From Anodontia alba (lineage: Eukaryota > Mollusca > Bivalvia > Lucinida > Lucinidae): DNA of 64,000 bases. Under the pieces are notes generated by a model that was given only the letters and a program-made list of their open reading frames with translations, had not been told where the DNA came from and made no database searches. This document shows, piece by piece, positions 21,929-31,701 of the stretch (positions are counted from its first letter, which is position 1; each line of letters begins with the position of its first letter). Where the stretch lies: positions 114,859,935 through 114,923,934 of the forward strand of contig OZ024823.1 of the NCBI GenBank assembly GCA_964016985.1, read 5' to 3'. Made by a program: the position numbers and the translations under genes.

Positions 21929-23131
21929 TACTGAAAGGAAAAAGAAACGCAGGGTAAATTTTATTCCTAAATTTCATTCAAGTTTGAAAAAGTTTGTTAA
22001 ATATTTTACTATGATTACAAAACGGTACATGTATGGAACAAAAGTTCCAAAATCATTGGTTTGTGATCAACAAGTCTCGAGTTATTGAAGTTCATTGGTA
22101 GCTACCCCCCAAATCTTGAAATCAAAATCAAACTGAAAATCAATATCGGGTGTGCACCCCTCTTGCTGCCGACAATAATCGACAAATTTCTCCGAAGACT
22201 GTTGGAAGTCGATTGCGTGAGATTGGTCTTCGAGCTCGTCGTCCATACGTTGGTCTGCCTCTGACCCAGGCACGTATGTTGCGTCGTATGGCGTGGTTGA
22301 CGGCGCATGCGCCCAGGCTATTTCCGATGAGGCAGTGGAGACGAGTTCTTTTTACGGACGAGTCTAGGTTCACTCTCTATCGCGCAGATGGTCGACGTCG
22401 TGTGTACCGACGTCGCGGAGAACGCTTTGCCGACGCCTATGTTGTCGAACGGGATCGGTTTGGGGGTGGCTCCGTTATGGTCTGGGGAGGCATTGCTCAC
22501 GGGATAAAATCACAGTTGATTATTGTTGCGGGCAATATGACCGCAGTAAGGTATAGGGATGAGATCTTGCGTCCTGTTGCAGTCCCGCTTGTGCAACAAC
22601 GTAATCTGATTCTGCAGCAGGACAATGCCCGACCACATGTTGCCCGAGTTTGTCAGGATTTCCTGGCAAACAATAACATCGCACCACTAGCATGGCCACC
22701 GTACAGTCCAGATTTGACCCCAATAGAGCACATGTGGGATGAGCTGGACAGAAGGGTTAGGAAGCGCCGAAATCCCCCCGCAACTCTCTCACAACTAAGG
22801 AATGCGTTGATCGATGAATGGAATAACATCCCGATGCGAACTGTCAATGCTTTGGTTAACTCTATCCAAAGGAGAATTAGGGCAGCAACGGCAGCAAGAG
22901 GGGGCACACCCGATATTGATTTTCAGTTTGATTTTGATTTCAAGATTTGGGGGGTAGCTACCAATGAACTTCAATAACTCGAGACTTGTTGATCACAAAC
23001 CAATGAAATTTGGAACATTTGTTCCATACATGTACCGTTTTGTAATCATAGTAAAATATTTAACACACTTTTTCAAACTTGAATGAAATTTAGGAATAAA
23101 ATTTACCCTGCGTTTCTTTTTCCTTTCAGTA
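21929..23131 (+). mobile_element. Tc1/mariner transposon with 242-bp inverted repeats
   Basis: Ends TACTGAAAGGAAAAAGAAAC and its complement at 23112-23131. TA target duplications lie at 21927-21928 and 23132-23133, and removing element plus one TA restores the family A sequence GCAATATATTTG. The terminal inverted repeats run 21929-22170 and 22890-23131 and are close to identical, far longer than the ~20-50 bp of simple Tc1 ends though long-repeat types are known. They meet the transposase frame at both sides. High similarity of the two repeats and an uninterrupted frame suggest recent activity. Confidence 0.9.
22150..22977 (+). CDS. Tc1-family DD34E transposase, N-terminally incomplete
   Basis: The open frame is 276 codons including the stop. 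Residues ~11-30 (RQISPKTVGSRLREIGLRAR) are the second helix-turn-helix of Tc1-type transposases. The catalytic triad is visible: D70 in FTDESRF, D158 in LQQDNARPH, E193 in PDLTPIEHMW, with 34 residues between the second and third (DD34E). Family members are ~330-350 residues, so the first DNA-binding helix-turn-helix is missing. The frame opens after a TGA at 22117-22119 and has no ATG until residue 43; the nominal first codon at 22150 is GTG and lies in the left inverted repeat. The last ~28 residues (GTPDIDFQFDFDFKIWGV...) are read from the right inverted repeat. The enzyme normally cuts and pastes DNA at TA sites in the nucleus; this copy probably could not bind its own ends unless an upstream exon exists. 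Confidence 0.9.
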   Translation: MCTPLAADNNRQISPKTVGSRLREIGLRARRPYVGLPLTQARMLRRMAWLTAHAPRLFPMRQWRRVLFTDESRFTLYRADGRRRVYRRRGERFADAYVVERDRFGGGSVMVWGGIAHGIKSQLIIVAGNMTAVRYRDEILRPVAVPLVQQRNLILQQDNARPHVARVCQDFLANNNIAPLAWPPYSPDLTPIEHMWDELDRRVRKRRNPPATLSQLRNALIDEWNNIPMRTVNALVNSIQRRIRAATAARGGTPDIDFQFDFDFKIWGVATNELQ

Positions 23132-23231
23132 TATTTGAATAGACGTGTTTTCGTAATGCAAAGCATTGTATGCATAACGCGGCACCAAAGAATGATGCAT
23201 TATTTCAGCTTGATAGTCTGATCAGGACATT

Positions 23232-23509
23232 CATTACGAAAACATGCCTCTTCAAATACATTGAAAATTTCACAATCAAAAAAAGGAAAAAAATCATATA
23301 AAAATTCTGAAATTTTTCAAATTTCTGCTCAAAACAAAGATTGAGGTACGCGTTAGAACCGCCTCGTCGAGGCGGTTCTCACGAGTACCCACAATCTATT
23401 GTTTTGAGCAGAAATAAGAAAAATAATGAATACCCCTGTAAACCCCAGTTTTACTATATAAAAGTGGGGTTAGAGGCGGTCAACATTATATAGGTGTGTT
23501 TTCGTGATG
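23232..23509 (+). mobile_element. Family A, copy A11
   Basis: CATTACGAAAACATGCC to GGTGTGTTTTCGTGATG, opposite in orientation to A10 and 73 bp from it. The arms differ slightly (left GAGGTACGCGTTAG). Confidence 0.9.
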
Positions 23510-24145
23510 TATAGTTCACCTCACTGAAGCTTGAGTAGAATCTAATGATGAACGAGGACGCAATTGAGCAGAATTGCTGGAAGCGCAATTTGATACGAGA
23601 CATCGTTGTTTACAAATGCGCAAAACCTTTTTTATTTGGCGCGATGTGTTCGGCACTTTTAGCTTTCAACACATTAAGTTCACTACCTTATATAATTGTT
23701 GATAGACATCAGTAAGTAAGATGAATGTTTAAACCTTAATGAGCTTATTTTCTGTCAGTCTTCTATCGACACATTTGAAGCACAGTAATCCTGGTTGCGC
23801 TGATGAAAAAATGAATCTCTTCAGGAGCGAGGAGCGAAGACCCATTGCGCAGTTTGATCTGGGTCATTGGTCTTCGCTTACAGGATTACTGAATACTGAC
23901 GAATAAGTTGGTGGTTTAGACGTGCAAAGTTTGTTTGCACCTGGGGCTGACCTGTGCGATTAAGACATATGGGTAGTACGAAGAGCAAATGTCTTAGAGC
24001 AGGTGCGGTCAGCAACGGACTAGATGAGACTATGTATTTGTGCAGCTTTGCAGTCTGTCGCATATCATTGTTCACTGTAGACGTATAGACGGACAAAGTC
24101 ATGGTGAAATTACGGATGCACAGGATGATCTTAAGGGGAATAAAT
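23510..24145. other. No gene; repeat G fragment
   Basis: 23815-23880 has a short inverted arrangement of G-like words (GCGAAGACCCATTGCGCAG and GATCTGGGTC...GTCTTCGC). Otherwise nothing recognised. Confidence 0.4.
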
Positions 24146-24149
24146 ACAT

Positions 24150-24370
24150 TTTTAGGAGAGGCAACGTAAACAGTAATTTTCGTTCCTTTCGGAAATAGGG
24201 TCTACTCTAAACGGAAAGAATTTTTCCTGTTATGGTAGATCCCTTTTCAGAATTGGGTGGTTGTGCAGGAAAGCAAATAGGAATTCACAAAATATGTCTC
24301 CCTTGTAAACAAAATATTGGAAAATTTACCAGGTGTGTCCAGTCCACTTCTACGTGCATTTCCAATACGC
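24150..24370. repeat. Dispersed repeat N, copy 3
   Basis: GGAGAGGCAACGTAAACAGT, GGGTCTACTCTAAACGGAAA, GCAGGAAAGCAAATAGGAAT and AAAATTTACCAGGTGTGTCC in order, without interruption. Confidence 0.55.
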
Positions 24371-24890
24371 GTGAAGACATTTTTTTTTCACTTTGTGCAC
24401 TCTAATTATACTGCAATATATCTGTATTTGGTTAATTTAGCAGTTTACGGTGTATGTACCCTAATTAAAAATTCGGTTCGCATAATAGCTCCCAACTCAG
24501 TCGATGCATCATGGCGAAAACAAACATAAAAATCAAATAAATCACTTTGATAAACAAAGACGAGTACTCATGGCTAATTCTACACCCAGTGCGAGCCAGA
24601 GTTAAAGAAAACCAATAGTTGAATCACGGTGGGCCAAAGCCAAAGACATCATCAAGCCCCAACCCACTTGTTAACTCTTCATGAAGAGGCCGTATTTGAG
24701 GCCGTCGTGCAATTTAAGAGCAAAGCAGATCCATCAATAGTATCAACCCAATTACTATTGATAGATATGCTGTGTTCTTAAATTACTAGGCATATAGTAT
24801 ATCGCATAATTTCTAGGCAATGTCCTATTCTTTTATAACGGTCAATTACCTTTCTGACTTGTAACGAAAAGTTAGATTTTCCAACAATAT
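24371..24890. other. No gene; fragment of dispersed repeat Q
   Basis: 24595-24720 shares CCAGAGTTAAAGAAAACC and GAGGCCGTCGTGCAATTTAA with 38995-39130 (CCAGAGCTAAAGAAATCC, TCGTCGTGCAATTAAA). An inverted pair around TCAATAGTATCAACCC / CTATTGATAG lies at 24730-24765. No coding frame. Confidence 0.4.
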
Positions 24891-24891
24891 T

Positions 24892-25115
24892 TCTAAATAG
24901 AAAGGAAGGCATTGATCAGGAATCGATACAATTACCTAACACCTTCCGTTCAAAGACACCAATGGCAAAGAAGGACGCACTTAAAGTAACTGCACCACAA
25001 TCAAAACACTACAAGCAGAAAGCCAAAAGGACAGTTTCTTCCCAAAAATGGCCAAATGGCTATCCAAAATAAAGATTTCACCAAGGCATATATGCAAAGA
25101 CATACAATACTCTAA
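24892..25115 (+). repeat. Dispersed repeat M, copy 1 (3' part missing)
   Basis: AATAGAAAGGAAGGCATTGA, ATCGATACAATTACCTAACA and GGCCAAATGGCTATCCAAAA match M2, M3 and M4. The three-frame similarity is DNA-level: the peptide seen in each copy is broken differently. Confidence 0.65.
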
Positions 25116-25340
25116 ATTCTGTAAACTAAGTCATTGTAAAATTCTGGTTCCGATATACGTTGTTGCAGAAGTTTCTTCAGCTGAGGCTGACGCCATGTTT
25201 CTACCAACGCACTGTGTCCGCGATTAAATTTCGAAAACGCTTTACGAAGTTTATGATAGCGATAGCCCTGTATAAGAAACCTTATTCGGTAACCTGGTAG
25301 ATTTTATGCGAGTGTGGTCATTCCAGAATGTTTGCCTATT

Positions 25341-25619
25341 CATCACGAAAACGCGCCTATATAGTTTCGACCCCCTTAAATCCCACTTTTATACAGTAAA
25401 ACTGGGATTTACAGGGGTAGACATTATTTTACTTACTTCTGCTCAAAAACATAGATTGTGGGTACTCGTTAGAACCGCCTCGCAGAGTCGGTTCTAACGA
25501 GTACCCACAACCTATGTTTTGAGCAGAAATATGAAAATATCAGAGGTTTTTTATCTAAAAATTTTCAGTTTTTGGAGGTAAACTTTTCTATATATTTGAA
25601 TAGGCGTGTTTTCGTAATG
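25341..25619 (-). mobile_element. Family A, copy A12
   Basis: CATCACGAAAACGCGCC to GGCGTGTTTTCGTAATG, complete. The hairpin has one unpaired difference at the loop (CCTCGCAGAGTCGG). Confidence 0.92.
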
Positions 25620-25639
25620 TTAATTTTAGCATGTGTTCG

Positions 25640-26150
25640 GGTCCATCATGGTCCTCTTTGTGGTTTTCTTGTGTTTTGACACAAGGTCGCCATTGAGCCC
25701 TTTGCTTTATTTCCTCTTAGTGTTTGTGATTATATGTGTTTCACTGTGATGATTCACAGACGAGGCAGAGGACACCTATGCGGACCTAACATATATTTGT
25801 ACTTTGTAGCTGTATCAGAATTAAGGCTGAGTAAAGCTGGCTTAAACTTCCCACCGACCCCCCCCCCCCTAGTTTCCTTCTACTGACCCTTCCAAGACGG
25901 TTCATCTGCTGCATTTGCGCCTTGTTTGCGCGTCGGTGGTTTCATATGTGACGTTTGTTTTGTCATTATTTGTTCCTCACCTCTCCTTCTGGTGCCTCGG
26001 GAAAGTTGTGCTTCGTAATTTGCGGCATTTCCTTGGTAACTTCGTTTATATATATTTTTATATGAGATTGTTTGGACTGTTCGACTTTTGTTAAGGTTGA
26101 TGGGAAAACCTAGAAATAGATTATACGGACAAATCGCACGTCCATCTAGC
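25640..26150. repeat. Dispersed repeat fragments related to M and the GTGATTGTGGC family
   Basis: AGTAAAGCTGGCTTAAACTT, a C tract at 25859-25869, ACTGACCCTTCCAAGACGG and then TCTGGTGCCTCGGGAAAG. The ACTGACCGTTCCAAGGCGG word is shared with M4 and the window's right end. A 90-codon minus frame (26152-25880) lies wholly in this repeat and is not a gene. Confidence 0.5.
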
Positions 26151-26334
26151 ATTACAAAGACAATTCTGCAAAGATCAGTTGAAGTGACAAGGAGAGATAG
26201 GCAGGAAAAAAAGATAGGAATACAACATCAGTGACATAGAAGACACCGTCATGAAGCGGTGATATTTGAGATAATTCTATTAATTTACTTATCACGTCTA
26301 CAAAAACTATAATTAGAGATCATCATGTTAACTT

Positions 26335-26822
26335 AAGAGAATGTATCTTCTGACATAAACGCCCAACGTCGACTCAAATCAACCTAAACATCCGTGCAGC
26401 GTCTTCGTTTTCCCATCACGAAAACATGCCTATATAATTTTGTCCCCCTTAAACTCCACTTTTGTATAGTAAAACTGGTGTTTACAGGGCTGTAAATTAT
26501 TTTTCTTATTTCTGCTCAAAACACAGATTGTAGGTACTCGTTAGAACCGACTCGGTGAGGCTGTTCTAACGATTACCCAAAATCTATGTTTTGAGCAGCA
26601 AATTGAAAAATATCAAAATTGTTATCTGAAAATTTTCATTCTTTGGTGGTAAAATTTGCAGTATATTTGAATAGGCGTGTTTTTGTGATGGCATGAAAAA
26701 ATACGCATTCTTGGCTATCCAACATTCGCTCACTGAAGATCTGATCAGACTGCGCGAATGTGCAGGCTAATCTGAATCTTCGCTGACCGCACTTGTCGGA
26801 AAGTATATTTTCTCACGCTGCC
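26335..26822 (+). repeat. Dispersed repeat G, copy 5, split by A13
   Basis: Left of A13: TTCTGACATAAACGCCCAAC ... GTGCAGCGTCTTCGTTTTCC. Right: GCATGAAAAAATACGCATTC and CAGGCTAATCTGAATCTTCG. G copy 2 reads GTCTTCGTTGTCCGCATGAA across the same joint. Confidence 0.65.
26414..26690 (-). mobile_element. Family A, copy A13, in repeat G
   Basis: CATCACGAAAACATGCC to GGCGTGTTTTTGTGATG. Excision in silico leaves TTTTCC|GCATGAAAA, matching the empty site with nothing duplicated and nothing lost. Confidence 0.9.
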
Positions 26823-27064
26823 GCTTTGTTGATTTATTTATCACATTTACATCATGTTAAAAGCTCCTCACACTTGCACTAATGATTGTAAATGTCAACC
26901 AACATGTTACAAGGGTCTTAGAAGTAATAAAATCATGATTAACAAGTTACTGCCACTTCTATCTGCTTCACATAACATACATGGTTTCCTTAGTTTTCCC
27001 ATAAGTTAGGTTTTGACAATTTGCATGAAAAGACAATGCCTATTTTATGGGAAATAAGAAAAAC

Positions 27065-28467
27065 TAGAAAGTGCCCCCAACTATATGCTTTCCCTTAAAC
27101 ATGTATTGAAAAAAATACTTAAACACCAAAAAATAGCTAAGTTAAAAAGTCGAACAAAATGCAACAAGGTTTTCACAATGTAATAAAGAAAGTCGAAATG
27201 GACATAACTCAGCCAATTTTTAACCTTATGTTTTCGCTCAACAGTTAATCAGGTCTTCTAAACATTGATCCCAAATAATTGGCAGAATATTAGGATCATA
27301 CTTTAGGCGGTTCTCTAGATATTGAGTCGACAAGGTTTTCCAACTGTTATAAAGGCTAAGTCGGAACCAATGGGGCATAACTGAGTCAATATTTTATGGA
27401 ATTTTCTCAAACATTAATCAATTCATCTAAACATTGATGCTAAATTGCGTGCAAACCTTAACTATCAGAATCCTAGCTGAGGCATTTTTCTAGATATCGT
27501 GTTGACAATGTTTTCCCATTGTAATACAGACAAAGTCTAAAGGGGCATAACTCTGCCAGTTTTACGACATTCGCTTAAAAGTTAATCAGGCCATCTAAAC
27601 TTCAATCCTAAATAGTATGCAAACTACCAGGATCCTAGCTCAAGCGGGTTTCTAGGTATAATGTTGATAAGTTTTTCCTATTTTATAATAGCAAACAGAA
27701 AGGAAAGGAATGATCAGGAATCGATACAATTACCTAACACCTTCTGTCCAAGGCACCAAAGGGAAAAAGGAACGCACTTAAAGCAACGGCATCACAATCA
27801 AACACTACCAGCAGAAAGCCAAATGGACAGTTTCTTTCCCAAAAATTGGCAAAAAGTCTATTCAACATAAAAAATTACCAGTACATACATGCAAAGACAA
27901 ACAATGGCAGAAACAATAAACCACAGCAGAAGTACCGCCTTAGAACGGTCAGTAAAATATTACTGGTGGTGGTGGGGGTGGGGGGTTAGGAGGGCTTAAA
28001 TCGATTTTACGTGGTCACAACCCTCGCCCTTAGTGGCATATACAAGACATCAGTTCAGTCTGCGTGAAGGTTTTAAAGTCCAAAAGGGACATAACTCCAT
28101 CAATATCTTACGGAATTCGCTCAAAGGATAATCAGGTCATCTACATACTGATCCTAATCTGTATGCCAAATATAAGAATCCTAGCTCAAGCGGTTCTCTA
28201 GATATCGTGTTGTCAAGGTTTTTCTGTTGCTTTAATAGCAGAGTCGAAAAAGGGGCATAACTCTGACACACTAGGTCCGACGGAAAAAAATACGGGTTCG
28301 CTTTTTGTTTTGTGTGCTAATGCCATGTTTAAAATTTCAAGCTCCTAGCATAAGCCATTTTCTAGTTTCACAAGCACCTAAAATGTTACGCGCAGACGGA
28401 CAGGCGACAAGGCCAAACCAATAAGCCCCTCCCCCCCCTCCCCTCCAACTTCTAGTTGGGGGCATTA
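27065..28467. mobile_element. Element L with ~170-bp internal tandem units
   Basis: Ends GAAAGTGCCCCCAACTA and CTTCTAGTTGGGGGCATTA are inverted repeats. Inside, a unit with GGGGCATAACTCTG, CGCTCAAAAGTTAATCAGG and AGCGGTTCTCTAGATATCG recurs: the GCATAACT landmark lies near 27202, 27372, 27542, then 28086 and 28252 (spacing ~170 bp). Repeat M2 interrupts the array. No protein is encoded. Confidence 0.75.
27696..28071 (+). repeat. Dispersed repeat M, copy 2, nested in L
   Basis: AGAAAGGAAAGGAATGATCA through CCGCCTTAGAACGGTCAGTA, a G-rich run (27962-27995), TTTTACGTGGTCACAACCCT and TCAGTCTGCGTGAAGG. Copies M1, M3 and M4 fix the internal order. Confidence 0.7.
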
Positions 28468-28890
28468 AAGATTCAAACTATCGTGCGCTAAATTTTACCG
28501 ACTTGCTCGAAATTACCTTGAGTACCAGATCGACTAGTATCCATCAGCATCTAGTCTCACCCATGTCCACGGGTTCTCCTTCATTTTCTAAGATAAATGC
28601 TCCGACTTAAAAGTAAATACTAACGTTATCTACGTTATCTAAACCTTATAAGCTTATCAGTCATGTTGGAAAATATGACACTGCGGCGGAGAATTTCTAT
28701 GTAAACTGAAGTACTGCGAATACCTTAAGCATGAGTAAACAGTATACATGTGCACTCAGATTAGACATCGGATCAATGTCAATACTTCTTCGCTACCAGG
28801 TTGAGGCAAATTAAATATTATCATAATGGGCTGGTTCAAATTTGAGGAAAAGTATGATTAAAAGTTAAGATATCCGAATATTTATGGTAA
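28468..28890. other. No recognisable feature
   Basis: Unremarkable AT-rich sequence. No ends, repeats or frames. Confidence 0.45.
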
Positions 28891-28891
28891 A

Positions 28892-29161
28892 CATTACGAA
28901 AACAAATAAAATGAAAATTTTACCACCAAAAAATGAAACTTTTAGATAAAAATTCTGATATATTTCATATTACTGCTCAAAACATAGATTGTGGGTACTC
29001 GTTAGAACCGCCTCGCCAAGGCGGTTCTAACGAGTACCCACAATCTATGTTTTTGAGCGGAAATAAGAAAATAATGTATACCCCTGTAATCCCGGGTTTT
29101 ACTATATACGAGAAAGTGGGGTTCAAGGGGGTCAAAATTACATAGGCATGTTTTCGTGATG
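28892..29161 (+). mobile_element. Family A, copy A14
   Basis: CATTACGAAAACAAATAAAA (the CCTATTC word lost) to GGCATGTTTTCGTGATG. The hairpin arms are perfect over ~40 nt around CCTCGCCAAGGCGG. Confidence 0.9.
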
Positions 29162-29427
29162 AATACAATACACGTTTTTCGAGTGGCTAAAATGCATATT
29201 ACGAGAATGCCTGAAAGTGCAATTTTTAAGATACGTGATTAGCAATGTAGGTAAATGATGCAAGCAATGAAGAAATAGATCAGCTTGCTTATTATGTGCA
29301 GAGATATCAGGATTTTCCTTGCCAGCTTGCAGCATTAATGGCCATACATAGCTACTGACTTCTCCCTCTTAAGATAAAATTTGCCTTATGCTTTATGTCT
29401 TGGCGACCGTGGATATGAAAATATATA

Positions 29428-29771
29428 CAGATAACCCTCTTTATGCCGACACTCGATACAACGACAAAATTCAATATAATGACACTTTGAACGTCACGAA
29501 ACCTTCGCTCAAGAGGTGACAGTTAATGAGAAATTATTCAAGAATATTGCATGTAAACTTCAAGCAACATATGTTTTGGATATTTGTTAGAATCGCCTCA
29601 CTGAGGCGATTCTAACAAATATCCAAAAGATATGCTTTATGAGGAAATAAGAAGATAACAAGGTCTTTCTTACATATCATTCTGTCCATTAAGGATTCTT
29701 TACAACAACAAATTCATTTTAATGGTAACATCTTTGGGAACAAATGCTGAAGTTGTAACGAGGGTTCACTG
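29428..29771. mobile_element. TA-target MITE family E, copy E1
   Basis: Left CAGATAACCCTCTTTATGCC and right GTAACGAGGGTTCACTG are imperfect inverted ends with TA on both outer sides (29426-29427, 29772-29773). A second arm pair (CTTCGCTCAAGAGGTGACAG etc.) surrounds a perfect central hairpin, TTAGAATCGCCTCACTGAGG and complement, related to the core of family A. It looks like a Tc1/mariner/pogo-type non-autonomous element. Confidence 0.82.
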
Positions 29772-29829
29772 TATCGTAGAACAGAGATGCACCAGATCAT
29801 CTGCGGGATACACAATTAGACATGAGCAT

Positions 29830-30056
29830 TCGCCGCTAGTATGTTTTCCTACATTCCAAGGCTGTTCCTCAGTAGCAGTTCTGCTTTGTTTTTGCGTCTG
29901 TGATTTCATATGTAGCGTTTGTGGTGTTCTTACTTGTTCCTCATCTCTCATTCCTTTGGTGATTCGGATGGGCTATGCTTCGTGATTGTGACATTGCCTT
30001 TGTACCTTAAACTATTTTTACAACGTACCTTTCTTTCCTTGCACATTACCTTACAC
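29830..30056 (+). repeat. Dispersed repeat fragment (GTGATTGTGAC type)
   Basis: ACATTCCAAGGCTGTTCCTC, GTGATTTCATATGTAGCGTT, CTTGTTCCTCATCTCTC and TTCGTGATTGTGACATTGCC parallel 25890-26040 and the complement of 8404-8530. Confidence 0.5.
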
Positions 30057-30059
30057 TAT

Positions 30060-30270
30060 CCTTTCATCTCTGTGTTTCTGAAGTGGACTATTCCGCCCTT
30101 GAATTTGGATATGTCCATTAATGCAAATAGGCTTTTCAGTCTAAAATAATAAATAAATAAATAAATAAATAACAAAAAAAAAAAAAAAAAAAAAAAAATA
30201 ATAATAATAGATAATAATAATAAAAAACAGAATGGGATCTACACTGTTTGCACAGGTATCGTTTTTTGGT
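30060..30270 (+). mobile_element. Family D, copy D7, with A/T-rich insertion
   Basis: CTTTCATCTCTGTGTTTCTG and TTTGGATATGTCC are a D flank; GGGATCTACACTGTTTGC is the right core arm. Between them (30148-30225) lie AAT/AAAT repeats and an A tract that replace the left arm. Confidence 0.55.
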
Positions 30271-31200
30271 CTGCAAAGCAGAATGCTATGTGTTGAATGA
30301 AGATTGCATCACACTGAATGGATATGAAATTGCTAAGCTAAGTTGTAGCAAGCGACATTTTTTTTTAATTATGAATTTTTAGAGAAAAAATAAGACTTGA
30401 CATTTCATGATAGACGATTTGTATGAAATTTACAAAAATGGTAAGAGATAAGTCCAAGGAGTGCCACAATCACAAGCCGCAGTCCTTCCCAGACACCAAG
30501 AGGAAGAGGAAACAGACAAAACCCAACGAGCGCAAATCGAATTAACGTACGAAAAGCACTAAGATTTGCTATCTCTTCCCCAAGCGAGGTAATCGCAATG
30601 CTAAAAGGACTGAAAACACAAGAACGAAATAACGCAATGCAAGACTTAAAACAAATCGCCTCGTAGAATAAACCACAAAGCAACAAAAAGTCAGACAAAC
30701 ACCGGGCCTTACTTTCTCTGAATAAAAATAAGATATCAAAATATCGTCTGTCTCAGCTTTGATTAGCGCTTTACAGGTTAAATAAGATGAGCTGATTATG
30801 CAACTACATATTCGTATCACAATTACATAAGAAATGCTTTACTCATCTACAGACATCAGTCGCCAACAAATAGATAATCTCGGAACGTAAAATAAAGAGA
30901 TAGTATATATAACATACAACCCTTCAACATAAACAGCTTACACCCACTTCTACTCCAAGAGTGTCTGAATTCAGTTCAAACGAAAGTTTTAATTGCTACG
31001 TAATTTTATTGTTACATTACAGTGAGTTCTTGAATAACGTAATCCTATACCCAACGCTATATAAGAGGAGAATTAAGAACATGCCTATCTTACTCTTACT
31101 TCCCCAGTAAAACAGATTTTGTGGATGATTATTATAGCCTCTGGACTCTGTGGCTTATCTCTTTTATGGAGAATTCATATACTTGGTGGATTTTCCACCG
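30271..31200. other. Dispersed-repeat fragments, no gene
   Basis: 30440-30540 is a reverse copy of the GTGATTGTGGC repeat (GTGCCACAATCACAAGCCGC, CCAGACACCAAGAGGAAG). Open frames of 60-97 codons overlap it and are not supported. The rest is unassigned. Confidence 0.4.
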
Positions 31201-31216
31201 TTTTTATAGGGATGAA

Positions 31217-31242
31217 GGGGGGGGGGGGGGGGGGGGGGGGGG
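31217..31242 (+). repeat. G26 homopolymer
   Basis: Twenty-six consecutive G. The following TTTGCTTTCCTGCACACGAA belongs to repeat N. Confidence 0.95.
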
Positions 31243-31489
31243 AAATAACTTCCTGTTTGCTTTCCTGCACACGAAGTCCTTTCTGAAACAAGGGATCTAC
31301 TATAACAGTAAATAATTTGCTTTCCGTAACAGAAGAGAAGCCATCAACAGTTTTAGCATTGACCATTCCAAAGCGAAATTTCTGTTGTTATTCCTTCTAA
31401 TTTTGTTCATTCTGTTTTTGTTGTCACGTTCTTATTCTCTTCATATTCCGCGATTGTGGCCGTAACTGTTTATCATTATATTTGTATCT

Positions 31490-31701
31490 TTATGGAAACA
31501 GGCCTATTCAAATAAATTGAAAATTTCATCGCCAAAAAATTGAAAGTTTTCAGAGTAAACTCAGATTTTTTCATATTTCTGCTCAAAACATAGATTGTCG
31601 ATATTCGTTAGAACCGCCTCTGTATACCCCTGTAAACCCGTTTTATTATATAAAAGCGGGGTTTAAGGGGGTCAAAATTATATAGGTATGTTTTCATGAT
31701 G
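31490..31701 (+). mobile_element. Family A, copy A15 (one hairpin arm deleted)
   Basis: TTTATGGAAACAGGCC to GGTATGTTTTCATGATG. The left arm runs to GTTAGAACCGCCTC and jumps to TGTATACCCC, so the right arm is removed from the centre of the hairpin outward. Confidence 0.85.

Larger units (their letters stand above)
21676..23158 (-). mobile_element. Family A, copy A10, carrying a Tc1-like insertion
   Basis: CAACACGAAAACATACATAT to GACGTGTTTTCGTAATG. The hairpin has ATCGATTGTGGG on the left and CCCACAATCGAT on the right, where other copies have ATAGATTG/CAATCTAT: a matched change in both arms. The Tc1-like element occupies 21929-23131. Confidence 0.9.

Noticed and set aside
22082..22373. Minus-strand frames in the Tc1-like element
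   Set aside because: Mirror readings of the transposase and of the inverted repeat (the same ...IDFQFDFDFKIWG... appears because the repeat is inverted).
27661..27870. Conserved protein ...LPNTFxxRHQREKGTHLKQRHHN... (also 39555, 61103)
   Set aside because: Frames over repeat M; the similarity is at DNA level, each copy has different breaks, and no start or domain is shared.
28933..29145. Small proteins recurring as ...SLEPPRxGGSNE... or ...HRLxVLVRTASxRRF (8899, 25306, 28933, 32379, 36751, 46728)
   Set aside because: All lie across the central hairpin of family A copies. The same peptide appears because the DNA is repeated.
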